From assembly GCF_016464385.1 (NCBI RefSeq), contig NZ_JADMLH010000018.1:62001-126000 (forward strand): DNA of 64,000 bases, given 5' to 3'. A program made the position numbers and the translations under genes. The notes below the pieces were generated by a model. The model worked only from the letters and a program-made list of their open reading frames with translations. It was not told the origin of the DNA and did not search any database. This document shows positions 1-8,348 of this stretch, piece by piece. Every line of letters starts with the position of its first letter. Positions within the stretch are counted from its first letter, which is position 1. This stretch comes from Nucisporomicrobium flavum. GTDB lineage: Bacteria > Actinomycetota > Actinomycetes > Mycobacteriales > Micromonosporaceae.

Positions 1-1
1 G

Positions 2-100
2 GTGTACCGGGACGCCTTCGCCGATTTGCGGTCCCGGGCGCTTCCGGTGCCGGCCAGCCGGGAGCTCATCGCTCGAACAGGCGAAGACCTGCGTGTTTAG
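2..100 (+). CDS. C-terminal tail of an XRE/DUF5753-type regulator (partial, 5' end outside window)
   Basis: An open frame enters from the left edge and stops at TAG 98-100. The 32 residues read VYRDAFADLRSRALPVPASR and then end in ELIARTGEDLRV. The pattern of a central F, an AL and a closing S/R-x-LI helix is the usual end of DUF5753 proteins, the putative ligand domain of many actinobacterial helix-turn-helix regulators. The next gene encodes a DUF397 protein, the standard partner of such regulators. Only the tail is visible, so the family call rests on this short match and on the neighbour. Confidence 0.6.
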   Translation: MYRDAFADLRSRALPVPASRELIARTGEDLRV

Positions 101-140
101 ACAGTCGTTGAGCGGATGGTTTGACCATTCGCGAAGGGGC

Positions 141-341
141 ATGACATTGCAGCAGAACGCGTTGACCTGGCGGAAGAGCACCCGTAGCGCCGCGGCCGGG
201 CACTGTGTGGAGGTCGCGTCGACGGCCTCCGCCGTCTTCGTCAGGGACTCGAAGGACGTGCGGGGGCCCGTCCTGGAGTTCGGCGCCGAGGGATGGGCCG
301 AGTTCGTCACCGGCGTACGGGCCGGCGAGTTCGACCGCTGA
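141..341 (+). CDS. DUF397 domain protein
   Basis: A small soluble protein of 66 residues. It carries the DUF397 signature: W-R-K-S-T-R-S near the N-terminus, G-H-C-V-E-V-A in the middle, then V-R-D-S-K-D, GPVLEF and a final W-x-x-F-V-x-G-V-x-x-G-E-F. DUF397 proteins are widespread in Actinobacteria and are usually encoded directly downstream of XRE/DUF5753 regulators, as here. They are thought to act with that regulator in development or antibiotic control, but the biochemical role is unknown. ATG 141 is preferred because GAAGGGG lies just upstream. An in-frame GTG at 93 would overlap the upstream gene and add 16 residues not typical of the family. Confidence 0.8.
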   Translation: MTLQQNALTWRKSTRSAAAGHCVEVASTASAVFVRDSKDVRGPVLEFGAEGWAEFVTGVRAGEFDR

Positions 342-425
342 CCGCACCGCGCGGGCGGCCTCCCAGGTCGCCCGCGCCACCGGTCGCGCCGAACCGTCGT
401 GTGAGCAGGGATATAGCCGTCCCGC

Positions 426-456
426 TTGACTCCATGACCTCTCTCGTGGCTAAGGT
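426..456 (+). promoter_or_regulatory. Predicted promoter of the efeUOB operon
   Basis: TTGACT at 426-431 resembles a -35 box. TAAGGT at 451-456 fits an actinobacterial -10 (TAnnnT) at a 19-bp spacing. The -10 is the left arm of the overlapping iron box, so a bound repressor would block RNA polymerase. Transcription would start about 35 nt before efeU. Confidence 0.45.
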
Positions 457-485
457 ATGCCGAGCCTTACTTAGGGATGCCTTAG
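451..485 (+). promoter_or_regulatory. DtxR/IdeR-like iron box upstream of efeU
   Basis: TAAGGTATGCCGAGCCTTA (451-469) is a 19-bp imperfect inverted repeat with TAAGG and CCTTA arms. It resembles the DtxR/IdeR/DmdR operator consensus. A second, weaker AGG-GATG-CCT element follows at 473-482. The position over the predicted -10 of an iron-uptake operon supports repression by Fe2+-loaded DtxR-family protein. Binding is inferred and not shown. Confidence 0.5.
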
Positions 486-498
486 CAAACGGAGTGCC

Positions 499-1386
499 AT
501 GCTCGCCACCTACCTCATCGGCCTGCGTGAGGGGTTGGAAGCCACCCTGGTGGTGAGCATCCTCATCGCGTTCCTGGTCAAGGCCGGTCGCAAGGACCGC
601 CTCGTCCAGGTCTGGTCCGGTGTCGGCCTCGCCGTGGCGCTGTCCGTGTTCTTCGGATGGCTGCTCAGCTACACCAGCACGACGCTGCTGCAGAAGTACG
701 AGCACCGCGAGCTCTTCGAGGCGATCACCTCGATCCTCGCCGTCGCCTTCGTCACCTGGATGATCTTCTGGATGCGCCAGGCCGCCCGCTCCATCGCCGG
801 TGAGCTGCGCAGCAAGCTGCAGGACGCGCTGGCCGTCGGCTCGATCGCCGTCGCCGTCATGGCCTTCCTCGCCGTGGTCCGCGAGGGCCTCGAGACCTCG
901 CTGATCTTCTACTCCGCCGTGCAGGGCGCGTCGTCCAACACCGGGCCGCTGCTCTCGCTGCTCGCCGGCATCGCCTCGGCCGTCGTCATCGGCTGGCTGA
1001 TGTTCGCGACGGCCGTACGGATCAACCTGTCGGTCTTCTTCACCTGGACCGGCGCGCTGCTCATCCTGGTCGCGGCCGGGATCCTCAAGTACGGCGTGCA
1101 CGACTTCCAGGAAGCCAACGTGCTGCCCGGGCTCAACACCCTGGCGTACGACATCAGCGGCGTGCTCAACCCCGACGCCTGGTACACGGCGCTGCTCAGC
1201 GGCATGTTCAACCTCACGCCGACCGCGTCGGTGCTGGAGACCATCGCCTGGGTCGCGTACGGGGCTCCCGTCCTCGCGATCTTCCTGTGGCCGGCCCGCG
1301 CCGCCAAGCCCGTTTCGAAGACCCCCGCTCCGGCGTCCGCGCCTGTTTCCGAGACCCCCGCCCCGGCGCCCGCGCCTCAGCAGTAG
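499..1386 (+). CDS. efeU: EfeU, FTR1-family ferrous/ferric iron permease
   Basis: Inner-membrane iron permease of the EfeUOB system, 295 residues with about seven hydrophobic segments. Both FTR1/EfeU iron-binding R-E-G-L-E motifs are present, at residues 10-14 and about 130-134. The Pro/Ala-rich C-terminal tail (from about residue 272) is a low-complexity extension beyond the last membrane helix. The gene leads the operon: efeO starts 12 nt after its stop and efeB follows. The upstream region has an iron-box-like palindrome, so expression is probably induced by iron limitation. Confidence 0.93.
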   Translation: MLATYLIGLREGLEATLVVSILIAFLVKAGRKDRLVQVWSGVGLAVALSVFFGWLLSYTSTTLLQKYEHRELFEAITSILAVAFVTWMIFWMRQAARSIAGELRSKLQDALAVGSIAVAVMAFLAVVREGLETSLIFYSAVQGASSNTGPLLSLLAGIASAVVIGWLMFATAVRINLSVFFTWTGALLILVAAGILKYGVHDFQEANVLPGLNTLAYDISGVLNPDAWYTALLSGMFNLTPTASVLETIAWVAYGAPVLAIFLWPARAAKPVSKTPAPASAPVSETPAPAPAPQQ

Positions 1387-1398
1387 GAGAACCGTTCC

Positions 1399-2541
1399 AT
1401 GCGTACGACCCCCTTGCTCGCGCTGGCCGCTGCCGGTCTTCTCGGCGGAAGCCTGGCCGCCTGCAGCAACGACGGCGGCGACAGCACCACCGCCGCCGCG
1501 GCCGGCGGGCCGATCACGGTCAAGGCCTCCGACACCGCCTGCGAGATCGGCAAGAGCACGGCCGACGCCGGGACCAGCGTCTTCACCATCACCAACGGCG
1601 GCAACAAGGTCACCGAGTTCTACGTGTACGCCCCCGGCGACCGCGTCATGGGCGAGGTCGAGAACATCGCGCCCGGGCTCTCCCGGGAACTGCACGTGGA
1701 GCTGCCGGCCGGGACGTACGAGACCGCCTGCAAGCCCGGGATGATCGGCAAGGGCATCCGCGCCGCGTTCACCGTCTCCGGCTCGTCCGCGCCGCTCACC
1801 GACGACGCCAAGCTGGCGCAGGCCACCGACAGCTACTCGCGGTACGTGCGGAGCCAGACCGCCGCGCTGCTGCCCAAGACCGAGGAGTTCGTCGCCGCGG
1901 TCAAGGCCAAGGACGTCAAGAAGGCCCGCGCGCTGTTCCCCGTCACCCGTACGTACTGGGAGCGCATCGAGCCCGTCGCCGAGATCTTCGGCGACCTCGA
2001 CCCGAAGATCGACGGCCGCGAGGAGGTCATCGAGGAGGGCATGGAGTTCACCGGCTTCCACCGCCTCGAGAAGGACCTGTGGGCCGCGAAGCCGGACGTC
2101 TCCAAGGACGGGCCGATCGCCGACAAGCTGCTCGCCGACGTGAAGGAGATCGTCGCCAAGGCCAACGCCGAGAAGCTGTCCCCGCTGCAGCTCGCCAACG
2201 GCGCGAAGGGCCTGCTCGACGAGGTCGCCACCGGCAAGATCACCGGCGAGGAGGACCGCTACTCGCACACCGACCTGTGGGACTTCAACGCCAACGTCGA
2301 GGGTTCCAAGGCCGCGATCGCCGCCCTCCGCCCGGTCCTCGAGGAGCGTGACCCCGCGCTGGTCAAGACCCTCGACGCCGAGTTCGCCAACGTCGACGCC
2401 GCGCTGGGCAAGTACCGCGCCGGCGACGGCTGGAAGCTGCACAACCAGCTGAGCCAGGCCGACCTGAAGAGCCTCTCGGACGCGATCAACGCGCTCGCCG
2501 AGCCGATCTCCAAGGTCGCCGCGGTCGTCTCGAAGAAGTAG
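1399..2541 (+). CDS. efeO: EfeO, periplasmic/lipoprotein component of EfeUOB iron uptake
   Basis: Exported protein of 380 residues that is thought to capture iron outside the membrane for EfeU. The N-terminus is a lipoprotein signal with lipobox L-A-A-C (Cys22), so the mature protein is probably lipid-anchored. A cupredoxin-like EfeO domain covers about residues 35-130, followed by an M75/imelysin-like all-helical domain from about 140 to the end. That is the full two-domain EfeO layout. An SD-like AGGAGA lies before ATG 1399. It sits between efeU and efeB with gaps of 12 and 8 nt, so the three genes are almost certainly co-transcribed. Confidence 0.92.
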   Translation: MRTTPLLALAAAGLLGGSLAACSNDGGDSTTAAAAGGPITVKASDTACEIGKSTADAGTSVFTITNGGNKVTEFYVYAPGDRVMGEVENIAPGLSRELHVELPAGTYETACKPGMIGKGIRAAFTVSGSSAPLTDDAKLAQATDSYSRYVRSQTAALLPKTEEFVAAVKAKDVKKARALFPVTRTYWERIEPVAEIFGDLDPKIDGREEVIEEGMEFTGFHRLEKDLWAAKPDVSKDGPIADKLLADVKEIVAKANAEKLSPLQLANGAKGLLDEVATGKITGEEDRYSHTDLWDFNANVEGSKAAIAALRPVLEERDPALVKTLDAEFANVDAALGKYRAGDGWKLHNQLSQADLKSLSDAINALAEPISKVAAVVSKK

Positions 2542-2549
2542 GGGTCCCG

Positions 2550-3797
2550 ATGACTGACAGCACGGTCTCCCGCCGGCGGGCCATCGCGCTCGCCGGCGTC
2601 GGCGTGGCCGGGATAGCCGGCGCCGCGGCGGTCGGCGGCGCCCTGGTCAAGGGCGGCGCGGACGAACAGGCCGCGGCGGTCGACGGTTCCTTCCCGTTCA
2701 CCGGCGAGCACCAGGCCGGCATCGTGACCCCGGCGCAGGACCGGCTGCACTTCGTCGCGTTCGACGTCATCACCAAGGACCGCGACCGCCTCATCACGCT
2801 GCTCAAGGACTGGACGGCGGCCGCCGCCCGGATGACGGCCGGCCGCGACGCCGGCGAGATCGGTGCGGTCGGCGGCATCCCGGAGGCACCGCCGGACGAC
2901 ACCGGCGAGGCGCTGGGCCTGCCGCCGTCGGGGCTCACCGTGACGGTCGGCTTCGGCCCCTCGCTGTTCCGCGACGCCGACGGCCGCGACCGCTTCGGCA
3001 TCGCCGGGAAACGCCCCGCGGCCCTCGACGACCTCCCGCACTTCCCGGGCGACGTCCTCGACGCCTCCATCTCCGGCGGCGATCTGTGCGTCCAGGCCTG
3101 CGCCAACGACCCGCAGGTGGCGGTGCACGCCATCCGCAACCTCGCGCGCATCGGCATGGGCGTGGTCAGCGTGCGGTGGTCGCAGCTGGGCTTCGGGCGT
3201 ACGTCGTCCACGTCGCAGGCCCAGGCGACGCCACGCAACCTCTTCGGCTTCAAGGACGGCACGGCCAACCTGAAGCTCGAGGAGACCGACCTGCTCAAGC
3301 AGCACCTCTGGGTGCAGCCCGGCGACGGCCCGGACTGGATGACCGGCGGCTCCTACCTGGTCACCCGCAAGATCCGCATGATCGTCGAGACCTGGGACCG
3401 GTCGTCGCTCGCCGAGCAGGAGAGCATCGTCGGCCGGCACAAGGGCACGGGCGCCCCGCTCGGCATGGCCCGCGAGTTCGACGAGCCGGACGTCAAGGCG
3501 CTGCCGCCGACCTCGCACGTCCGCCTCGCCCACCCGGACCTCAACGGGGGCGCCCGGCTGCTGCGGCGTGGCTACAACTTCGTCGACGGCTCCGACGGGC
3601 TAGGGCGGCTGAACGCGGGACTGTTCTTCATGGCGTACCAGAGGGATCCGCGGAAGCAGTTCGTACCGGTGCAGCTGAACCTCTCCCGGCACGACGAGAT
3701 GAACGAGTACCTGAAGTACGTCTCGATCGGGTTGTTCGCCTGCCCGCCCGGGGTGAGCGGTCCCGACGACTTCTGGGGCCGGGCCCTCTTCTCCTAG
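2550..3797 (+). CDS. efeB: EfeB, Tat-exported Dyp-type heme peroxidase
   Basis: Dye-decolourising peroxidase of 415 residues. It is proposed to oxidise Fe2+ or act on heme as part of EfeUOB. The N-terminus has a twin-arginine signal (S-R-R-R at 7-10, then a hydrophobic Ala/Gly/Val stretch), so the folded heme enzyme is exported by Tat. The family G-F-K-D-G motif is present around residue 232, carrying the distal catalytic Asp. The C-terminal half has the expected conserved R-R-G-Y and F-F-x-A-Y-Q segments. Last gene of the efe operon. The next gene (mtrA) lies more than 100 bp downstream. Confidence 0.92.
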   Translation: MTDSTVSRRRAIALAGVGVAGIAGAAAVGGALVKGGADEQAAAVDGSFPFTGEHQAGIVTPAQDRLHFVAFDVITKDRDRLITLLKDWTAAAARMTAGRDAGEIGAVGGIPEAPPDDTGEALGLPPSGLTVTVGFGPSLFRDADGRDRFGIAGKRPAALDDLPHFPGDVLDASISGGDLCVQACANDPQVAVHAIRNLARIGMGVVSVRWSQLGFGRTSSTSQAQATPRNLFGFKDGTANLKLEETDLLKQHLWVQPGDGPDWMTGGSYLVTRKIRMIVETWDRSSLAEQESIVGRHKGTGAPLGMAREFDEPDVKALPPTSHVRLAHPDLNGGARLLRRGYNFVDGSDGLGRLNAGLFFMAYQRDPRKQFVPVQLNLSRHDEMNEYLKYVSIGLFACPPGVSGPDDFWGRALFS

Positions 3798-3910
3798 CTG
3801 GTGGTCCCTGGCTTTTCGGGCGCTGCCGGGCCATGATCGGCAGCGCCGCCCGTCGATGATCGGCCGGGCGGTCACACGGGCCGAAAGGGGACAGTGCAAT
3901 ATTGGATCGC

Positions 3911-4600
3911 ATGAGAGCCCGCGTACTCGTCGTCGACGACGACCCCGCGCTGGCGGAGATGCTCGGCATCGTCCTGCGCAGCGAAGGCTTCCTGCCCTCG
4001 TTCGTGGCGGACGGTGAGCGGGCCCTCGCCGCGTTCCGGGAGAACAGGCCCGACATCGTCCTGCTCGACCTCATGCTGCCCGGCATGAGCGGCATCGACG
4101 TGGCCCGCGCCATCCGCGCCGAGTCCGGCATCCCGATCGTCATGCTCACGGCCAAGAGCGACACGGTCGACGTCGTGCTCGGCCTCGAGAGCGGCGCCGA
4201 CGACTACGTGGTCAAGCCGTTCAAGCCCAAGGAACTGGTCGCCCGCATGCGCGCCCGCCTGCGCCGTGGCGAGGACGCCGCACCCGAGATGCTCACCATC
4301 GGGCCGCCCGGCAACCAGATCACGATCGACGTACCGGCGCACACGGTCTCGCGCGACGGCGAAGAGGTCAAGCTGACGCCGCTCGAGTTCGACCTGCTGG
4401 TCGCGCTGGCCCGCAAGCCCCGCCAGGTCTTCACCCGCGAGGTCCTGCTCGAACAGGTCTGGGGCTACCGCCACGCGGCCGACACCCGCCTGGTCAACGT
4501 CCACGTCCAGCGGCTGCGCGCCAAGATCGAACCGGACCCGGAGCGGCCGGAGATCATCCTGACGGTGCGCGGGGTCGGGTACAAGGCGGGCACCGGGTAG
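3911..4600 (+). CDS. mtrA: MtrA, OmpR-family response regulator
   Basis: DNA-binding response regulator of the MtrAB two-component system, which in Actinobacteria governs cell-wall homeostasis, division and DNA replication genes. Length is 229 residues. The receiver domain (about 3-115) has the acidic pocket D-D-D at 9-11, phospho-acceptor Asp53 in L-L-D-L-M-L-P-G and a conserved Lys in V-K-P-F. A winged-helix Trans_reg_C domain fills the rest. ATG 3911 gives the canonical N-terminus. A TTG at 3902 is possible but less likely. CAATAT at 3897-3902 could be a -10 exactly 8 nt upstream, implying a leaderless start. The sensor mtrB and the lipoprotein lpqB follow, as in mycobacteria. Confidence 0.95.
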   Translation: MRARVLVVDDDPALAEMLGIVLRSEGFLPSFVADGERALAAFRENRPDIVLLDLMLPGMSGIDVARAIRAESGIPIVMLTAKSDTVDVVLGLESGADDYVVKPFKPKELVARMRARLRRGEDAAPEMLTIGPPGNQITIDVPAHTVSRDGEEVKLTPLEFDLLVALARKPRQVFTREVLLEQVWGYRHAADTRLVNVHVQRLRAKIEPDPERPEIILTVRGVGYKAGTG

Positions 4601-4689
4601 GCCTCGTCCGCCGATCGCCGAAATTGTGGCTGGTTGGTAAGACCAGCGGGACGGGTGCGGAGGCCCGAGCGGCTAACCTTGCCCCCGAG

Positions 4690-6528
4690 ATGCGTGCTCC
4701 CGCCTGGCTCCCGATGCCCGTCCGCCGAATCCTCCGGTTCGTGCGGCGATACTGGCGCGTGGCCGTTCGCCGCGGTCTGCAGCTCTCCGCTCCCGGCCGC
4801 CGGGCCTGGCGCCGCTCGCTGCACCTGCGCGTCGTCACGCTGACCCTCGTCGCATCCAGCCTCCTGGTGGGCGGCTTCGGCTGGTTCATCGCCGACCGCA
4901 GCACCAAGATCCTGCTCGACCGCGCCGAGGACGAGGTCCGCTCGCAGATGCAGAGCAAGGTCGACTACGCGCTGCAGCAGCTCACCGTGCACCGGCAGGT
5001 CCGCGACCCGGAGCTGCCCACGACGATCAACAACACCGTCACCCGGCTGGCGGACGGTGACCCCGCCGAGAGCGGCGGGGCCATCGTCGCGCTGCGCGCC
5101 GACAACTTCCCGGACCTCAAGCCGGTCACGTCGACCAAGGTCGACACGACCTCGCTGATCACCCCGGAGATGGTCCACGACGTCTCGCGCGAGGGCCATG
5201 TCGCCCAGCAGATCCGCACGGCCGAGGTCGGCGGCGTCCGATCCAAATACCTTGTGTACGGGTCACCCGTGCCGACCAGCTTCGGGCACGTCGAGCTCTA
5301 CTACGTCGTCCCGCTGACCACCGAGGACCGGGCGGCCAACCAGATCCGCACCACGGTCCTGGTCACCGGCCTCGCGCTGGTCATCCTCCTCGGCGTCGTC
5401 GCCGGCCTGGTCACCCGCATGGTGGTGACCCCGGTGCGGGTCGCGGCCCGCACCGCCCAGCGCCTCTCCGCCGGCCTGCTCGACCAGCGCATGAAGGTCG
5501 ACGGCGAGGACGACCTGGCCCTGCTCGCCGCCTCCTTCAACCAGATGGCGGCCAACCTGCAGCGCCAGATCGTGCGCCTCGAGGAGATGTCCCGCCTGCA
5601 GCGGCGCTTCACCTCCGACGTGTCGCACGAGCTGCGGACGCCGCTCACCACCGTGCGCATGGCCGCCGACCTGATCTTCGCCGAGCGCGACGAGTTCGAC
5701 CCCGCGGTGGCCCGCAGTGCCGAGCTGCTCCAGGCCGAGCTGGACCGCTTCGAGAGCCTGCTGACCGACCTCCTCGAGATCAGCCGCTTCGACGCGGGCT
5801 TCGCGGCCCTCGACGCCGAGCACACCGACCTGGTGCCGATCGTCGAGCGCGTCGCCGACCGCCTCTCCGGCCTCGCCGAGCGCGTCGGCGTGACGATCGA
5901 GCTGCGGCTGCCCGACACCCCGGTCATCGCGGAGGTCGACCCCCGTCGCGTCGAGCGCATCCTGCGCAACCTGGTGGGCAACGCGGTGGAGCACGGCGAG
6001 CGCAAACCGGTCGAGGTCACCATGGCCACCGACGAGGCCGCGGTCGCCATCACGGTCCGGGACCACGGCGTGGGGCTCAAGCCGGGCGAGGAACGCCTCG
6101 TCTTCAACCGCTTCTGGCGCGCCGACCCGTCCCGCGCCCGCCAGACCGGCGGCACCGGCCTCGGCCTGTCCATCTCGGTCGAGGACGCCCGCCTCCACGG
6201 CGGCTGGCTCGAGGCCTGGGGTGAGCCGGGCGGCGGCGCCCAGTTCCGCCTCACGCTCCCGGTCCGCTCCGGCGACCGCCTGGTCTCCGCGCCCCTCCCG
6301 CTGATCCCGCGGGACCGGGCCATCGATGACCCGGCGAACAACGCCGCCGAGGGCCCGACCGGCTCGGCCACGGACGCCTCGTCCACCGTCGACTCCGCGG
6401 CCGCTCCACCGGCGGGCGGGCGCCCCGCACCGTCCGTGCGCGACGCCTCTTCCCCGGCCGCCGGTGGGTCCGCCGCGTCCGGCCCCGGCGATTTCGACCT
6501 GGATGAGCCCGCGGAGGTGGGCCGATGA
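4690..6528 (+). CDS. mtrB: MtrB, sensor histidine kinase
   Basis: Membrane histidine kinase partner of MtrA, 612 residues from ATG 4690. There is one membrane helix near residues 55-75, an extracytoplasmic sensor region, a second helix around 220-245, then HAMP and HisKA with the H-box S-H-E-L-R-T-P-L (His313). The HATPase domain has N, G1 and G2 boxes (G-T-G-L-G-L-S-I). The Pro/Ala/Ser-rich C-terminal tail is longer than usual. An upstream in-frame TTG (4624) would add an uncharacteristic 22 residues. TAACCT at 4674-4679 may be a -10 just before the ATG. The stop overlaps lpqB by 4 bp, so the two are translationally coupled. Confidence 0.94.
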   Translation: MRAPAWLPMPVRRILRFVRRYWRVAVRRGLQLSAPGRRAWRRSLHLRVVTLTLVASSLLVGGFGWFIADRSTKILLDRAEDEVRSQMQSKVDYALQQLTVHRQVRDPELPTTINNTVTRLADGDPAESGGAIVALRADNFPDLKPVTSTKVDTTSLITPEMVHDVSREGHVAQQIRTAEVGGVRSKYLVYGSPVPTSFGHVELYYVVPLTTEDRAANQIRTTVLVTGLALVILLGVVAGLVTRMVVTPVRVAARTAQRLSAGLLDQRMKVDGEDDLALLAASFNQMAANLQRQIVRLEEMSRLQRRFTSDVSHELRTPLTTVRMAADLIFAERDEFDPAVARSAELLQAELDRFESLLTDLLEISRFDAGFAALDAEHTDLVPIVERVADRLSGLAERVGVTIELRLPDTPVIAEVDPRRVERILRNLVGNAVEHGERKPVEVTMATDEAAVAITVRDHGVGLKPGEERLVFNRFWRADPSRARQTGGTGLGLSISVEDARLHGGWLEAWGEPGGGAQFRLTLPVRSGDRLVSAPLPLIPRDRAIDDPANNAAEGPTGSATDASSTVDSAAAPPAGGRPAPSVRDASSPAAGGSAASGPGDFDLDEPAEVGR

Positions 6529-8348
6529 GGACGCTCGTCCGCACGCTCCTCGCCGGTGCCCTGACCGGCGCCCTGCTGCTCGGCGGCTGCGGCATCCCCG
6601 ACAACACCGACGTCGTGACGGTCGGCCCGGGGCCCTCCACCGGCTTCTCGTCCAACGACGACGGCGCGCCCCCGCGGTACGGGCGCGAGGCGACGCTCGA
6701 CACGGCCAAGTTCGTCGAGTATTACCTGCAGGCCGCGGGCGGGGACCCGGACGGCGCCGTCGACCGGGTCAAGCAGTTCCTGTCGCCGTCGGCCGCCGCC
6801 TCCTTCAAGCCGCCCGAGGGCGTCAAGATCGTGTATCTGACCGAGGATCCGCTGGTCAACCCGGGCAGTGACCAGGTCGAGCTCCGGGTGCGGACGCTGG
6901 GCGTGCTGGGCCCGAACGGCCGGCTGGACCCGGTGCAGGACACCGGCATCACCACGTACCAGCTGTCGGTCGCGCCGGTCAGCGGCAAGACGGGGCTGTT
7001 CGTCACCAAGGCGCCGCCCGTGCTGCTGCTCAGCGACACGGCCTTCACGACCTGGTTCGTGCGCCGGACGATCTACTTCTGGAACCACGAGTACACCGCC
7101 CTGGTCCCCGACGTTCGCTACCTGCCGGCCGACATGCCGCCCGAGCAGGAGCCGCAGCGGATCATCAAGTGGCTCATCGAGGGCCCGTCCGACACGGTCC
7201 ACGACGCCGTGGAGCCGCTGCCCGAGGGGACGGCGCTGCTCGGCAACGTGCCCGCCGTCAGCAACGACAAGCTGCAGATCAGTTTGAGCGCCCAGTCCGT
7301 ACGGCCGCCGGACGACCCGAAGGCGCTGGATCGGCTCCGCCGACAGCTGATGTGGTCGCTGCGACCCAACCTGTCCCGGGTGCTGGAGCTGAAGATCGGC
7401 AACCAGGAGCAGACGAGCTACGACGGCAACGACTACCTCACCAGCAACCCGACGTACCGGCTGGCCGACTCGCCCGAGCGCTTCCTGATCTTCAACAACC
7501 AGATCCGCCGCATGTCCCGCACGCCGGGCGCCGCCGACCCGCTCCCGGTCATCAAGCCGGAGGCCAACCGCAACGTACGGGCGGCAGCCTTCGCCCGCAG
7601 CCCCAGCGACCGCCGGTACGCGGCCCTCGTCACCACCGAGGGCAACCACCAGGTGCTGCGGGTGGGCAGTGCGGGGATCGGGGAGCAGAGCGACCTGCGG
7701 CGCGTCACCCTCCGGGGCGGCTCGACCGGCCAGCCGGTCTGGGCCATCACCTCCGACGACCCACAGACCGGCGCGGTCGGCCTCCTCACCATCGGCGGCA
7801 AACTGTTCAGCTTCTCCGCCGACGGCTCGCCACTGCGCGCGGTCGCCTGGCCCGGACCGCCCGGCCCGATCACGGCCGTGGCGGTCGCACCGGACGGTCG
7901 CCGGGTCGCGCTGGCGGTCGGCGGCAAGCTGTACCTGGCAGCGCTGACGGCCGACGGCGACGGACCCCAGCTGTCCCCGCCACGGCAGGTGCAACTGCCC
8001 GTCCTGCGCGAGGTGTCGGCCGTCGACTGGGGCACGGAAACCTCGGTCATCGTCGCGGGCACCCGAGCGGACCGCGACCGCGTCGCCGTCATCGACACCG
8101 CGATCGACGGCACCCAGTGGATCGAATCCCTCGCCGACATCGGCGTGGAGAAGGTGACCTACCTGGCGGCGTACCCGGTGAGCCCCAGCAGCGGAAAAGT
8201 CACCCCGGACGTCATCGAGTACATGGCCAACGGGGCGACGTTCGACGTGCTGTCGGGTCCGGTCCGCATCGGCGTGGGAGACCTCGCCGAACCCGTGACC
8301 AATCCGCCGACGGGGGTGGTCCCCACCGCGCCGTCCTTCCTGCGCTGA
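6525..8348 (+). CDS. lpqB: LpqB, lipoprotein of the MtrAB-LpqB system
   Basis: Extracytoplasmic lipoprotein that interacts with MtrB and tunes MtrA phosphorylation in mycobacteria. Length is 607 residues. The signal peptide ends in lipobox L-G-G-C (Cys22). A GerMN (sporulation/germination-type) domain occupies about 190-300, and an LpqB beta-propeller domain about 330-590. ATG 6525 overlaps the mtrB stop (ATGA). The mtrA-mtrB-lpqB order is the standard actinobacterial arrangement. A gap of 828 bp with tandem repeats follows, so the operon probably ends here, although no clear terminator hairpin was found. Confidence 0.93.
   Translation: MRTLVRTLLAGALTGALLLGGCGIPDNTDVVTVGPGPSTGFSSNDDGAPPRYGREATLDTAKFVEYYLQAAGGDPDGAVDRVKQFLSPSAAASFKPPEGVKIVYLTEDPLVNPGSDQVELRVRTLGVLGPNGRLDPVQDTGITTYQLSVAPVSGKTGLFVTKAPPVLLLSDTAFTTWFVRRTIYFWNHEYTALVPDVRYLPADMPPEQEPQRIIKWLIEGPSDTVHDAVEPLPEGTALLGNVPAVSNDKLQISLSAQSVRPPDDPKALDRLRRQLMWSLRPNLSRVLELKIGNQEQTSYDGNDYLTSNPTYRLADSPERFLIFNNQIRRMSRTPGAADPLPVIKPEANRNVRAAAFARSPSDRRYAALVTTEGNHQVLRVGSAGIGEQSDLRRVTLRGGSTGQPVWAITSDDPQTGAVGLLTIGGKLFSFSADGSPLRAVAWPGPPGPITAVAVAPDGRRVALAVGGKLYLAALTADGDGPQLSPPRQVQLPVLREVSAVDWGTETSVIVAGTRADRDRVAVIDTAIDGTQWIESLADIGVEKVTYLAAYPVSPSSGKVTPDVIEYMANGATFDVLSGPVRIGVGDLAEPVTNPPTGVVPTAPSFLR

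Noticed and set aside
307..2442. Very long minus-strand open frame (about 700 codons) over efeUOB
   Set aside because: It is antisense to three recognisable genes and has the Arg/Gly/Asp-rich composition typical of antisense frames in high-GC DNA; no domain.
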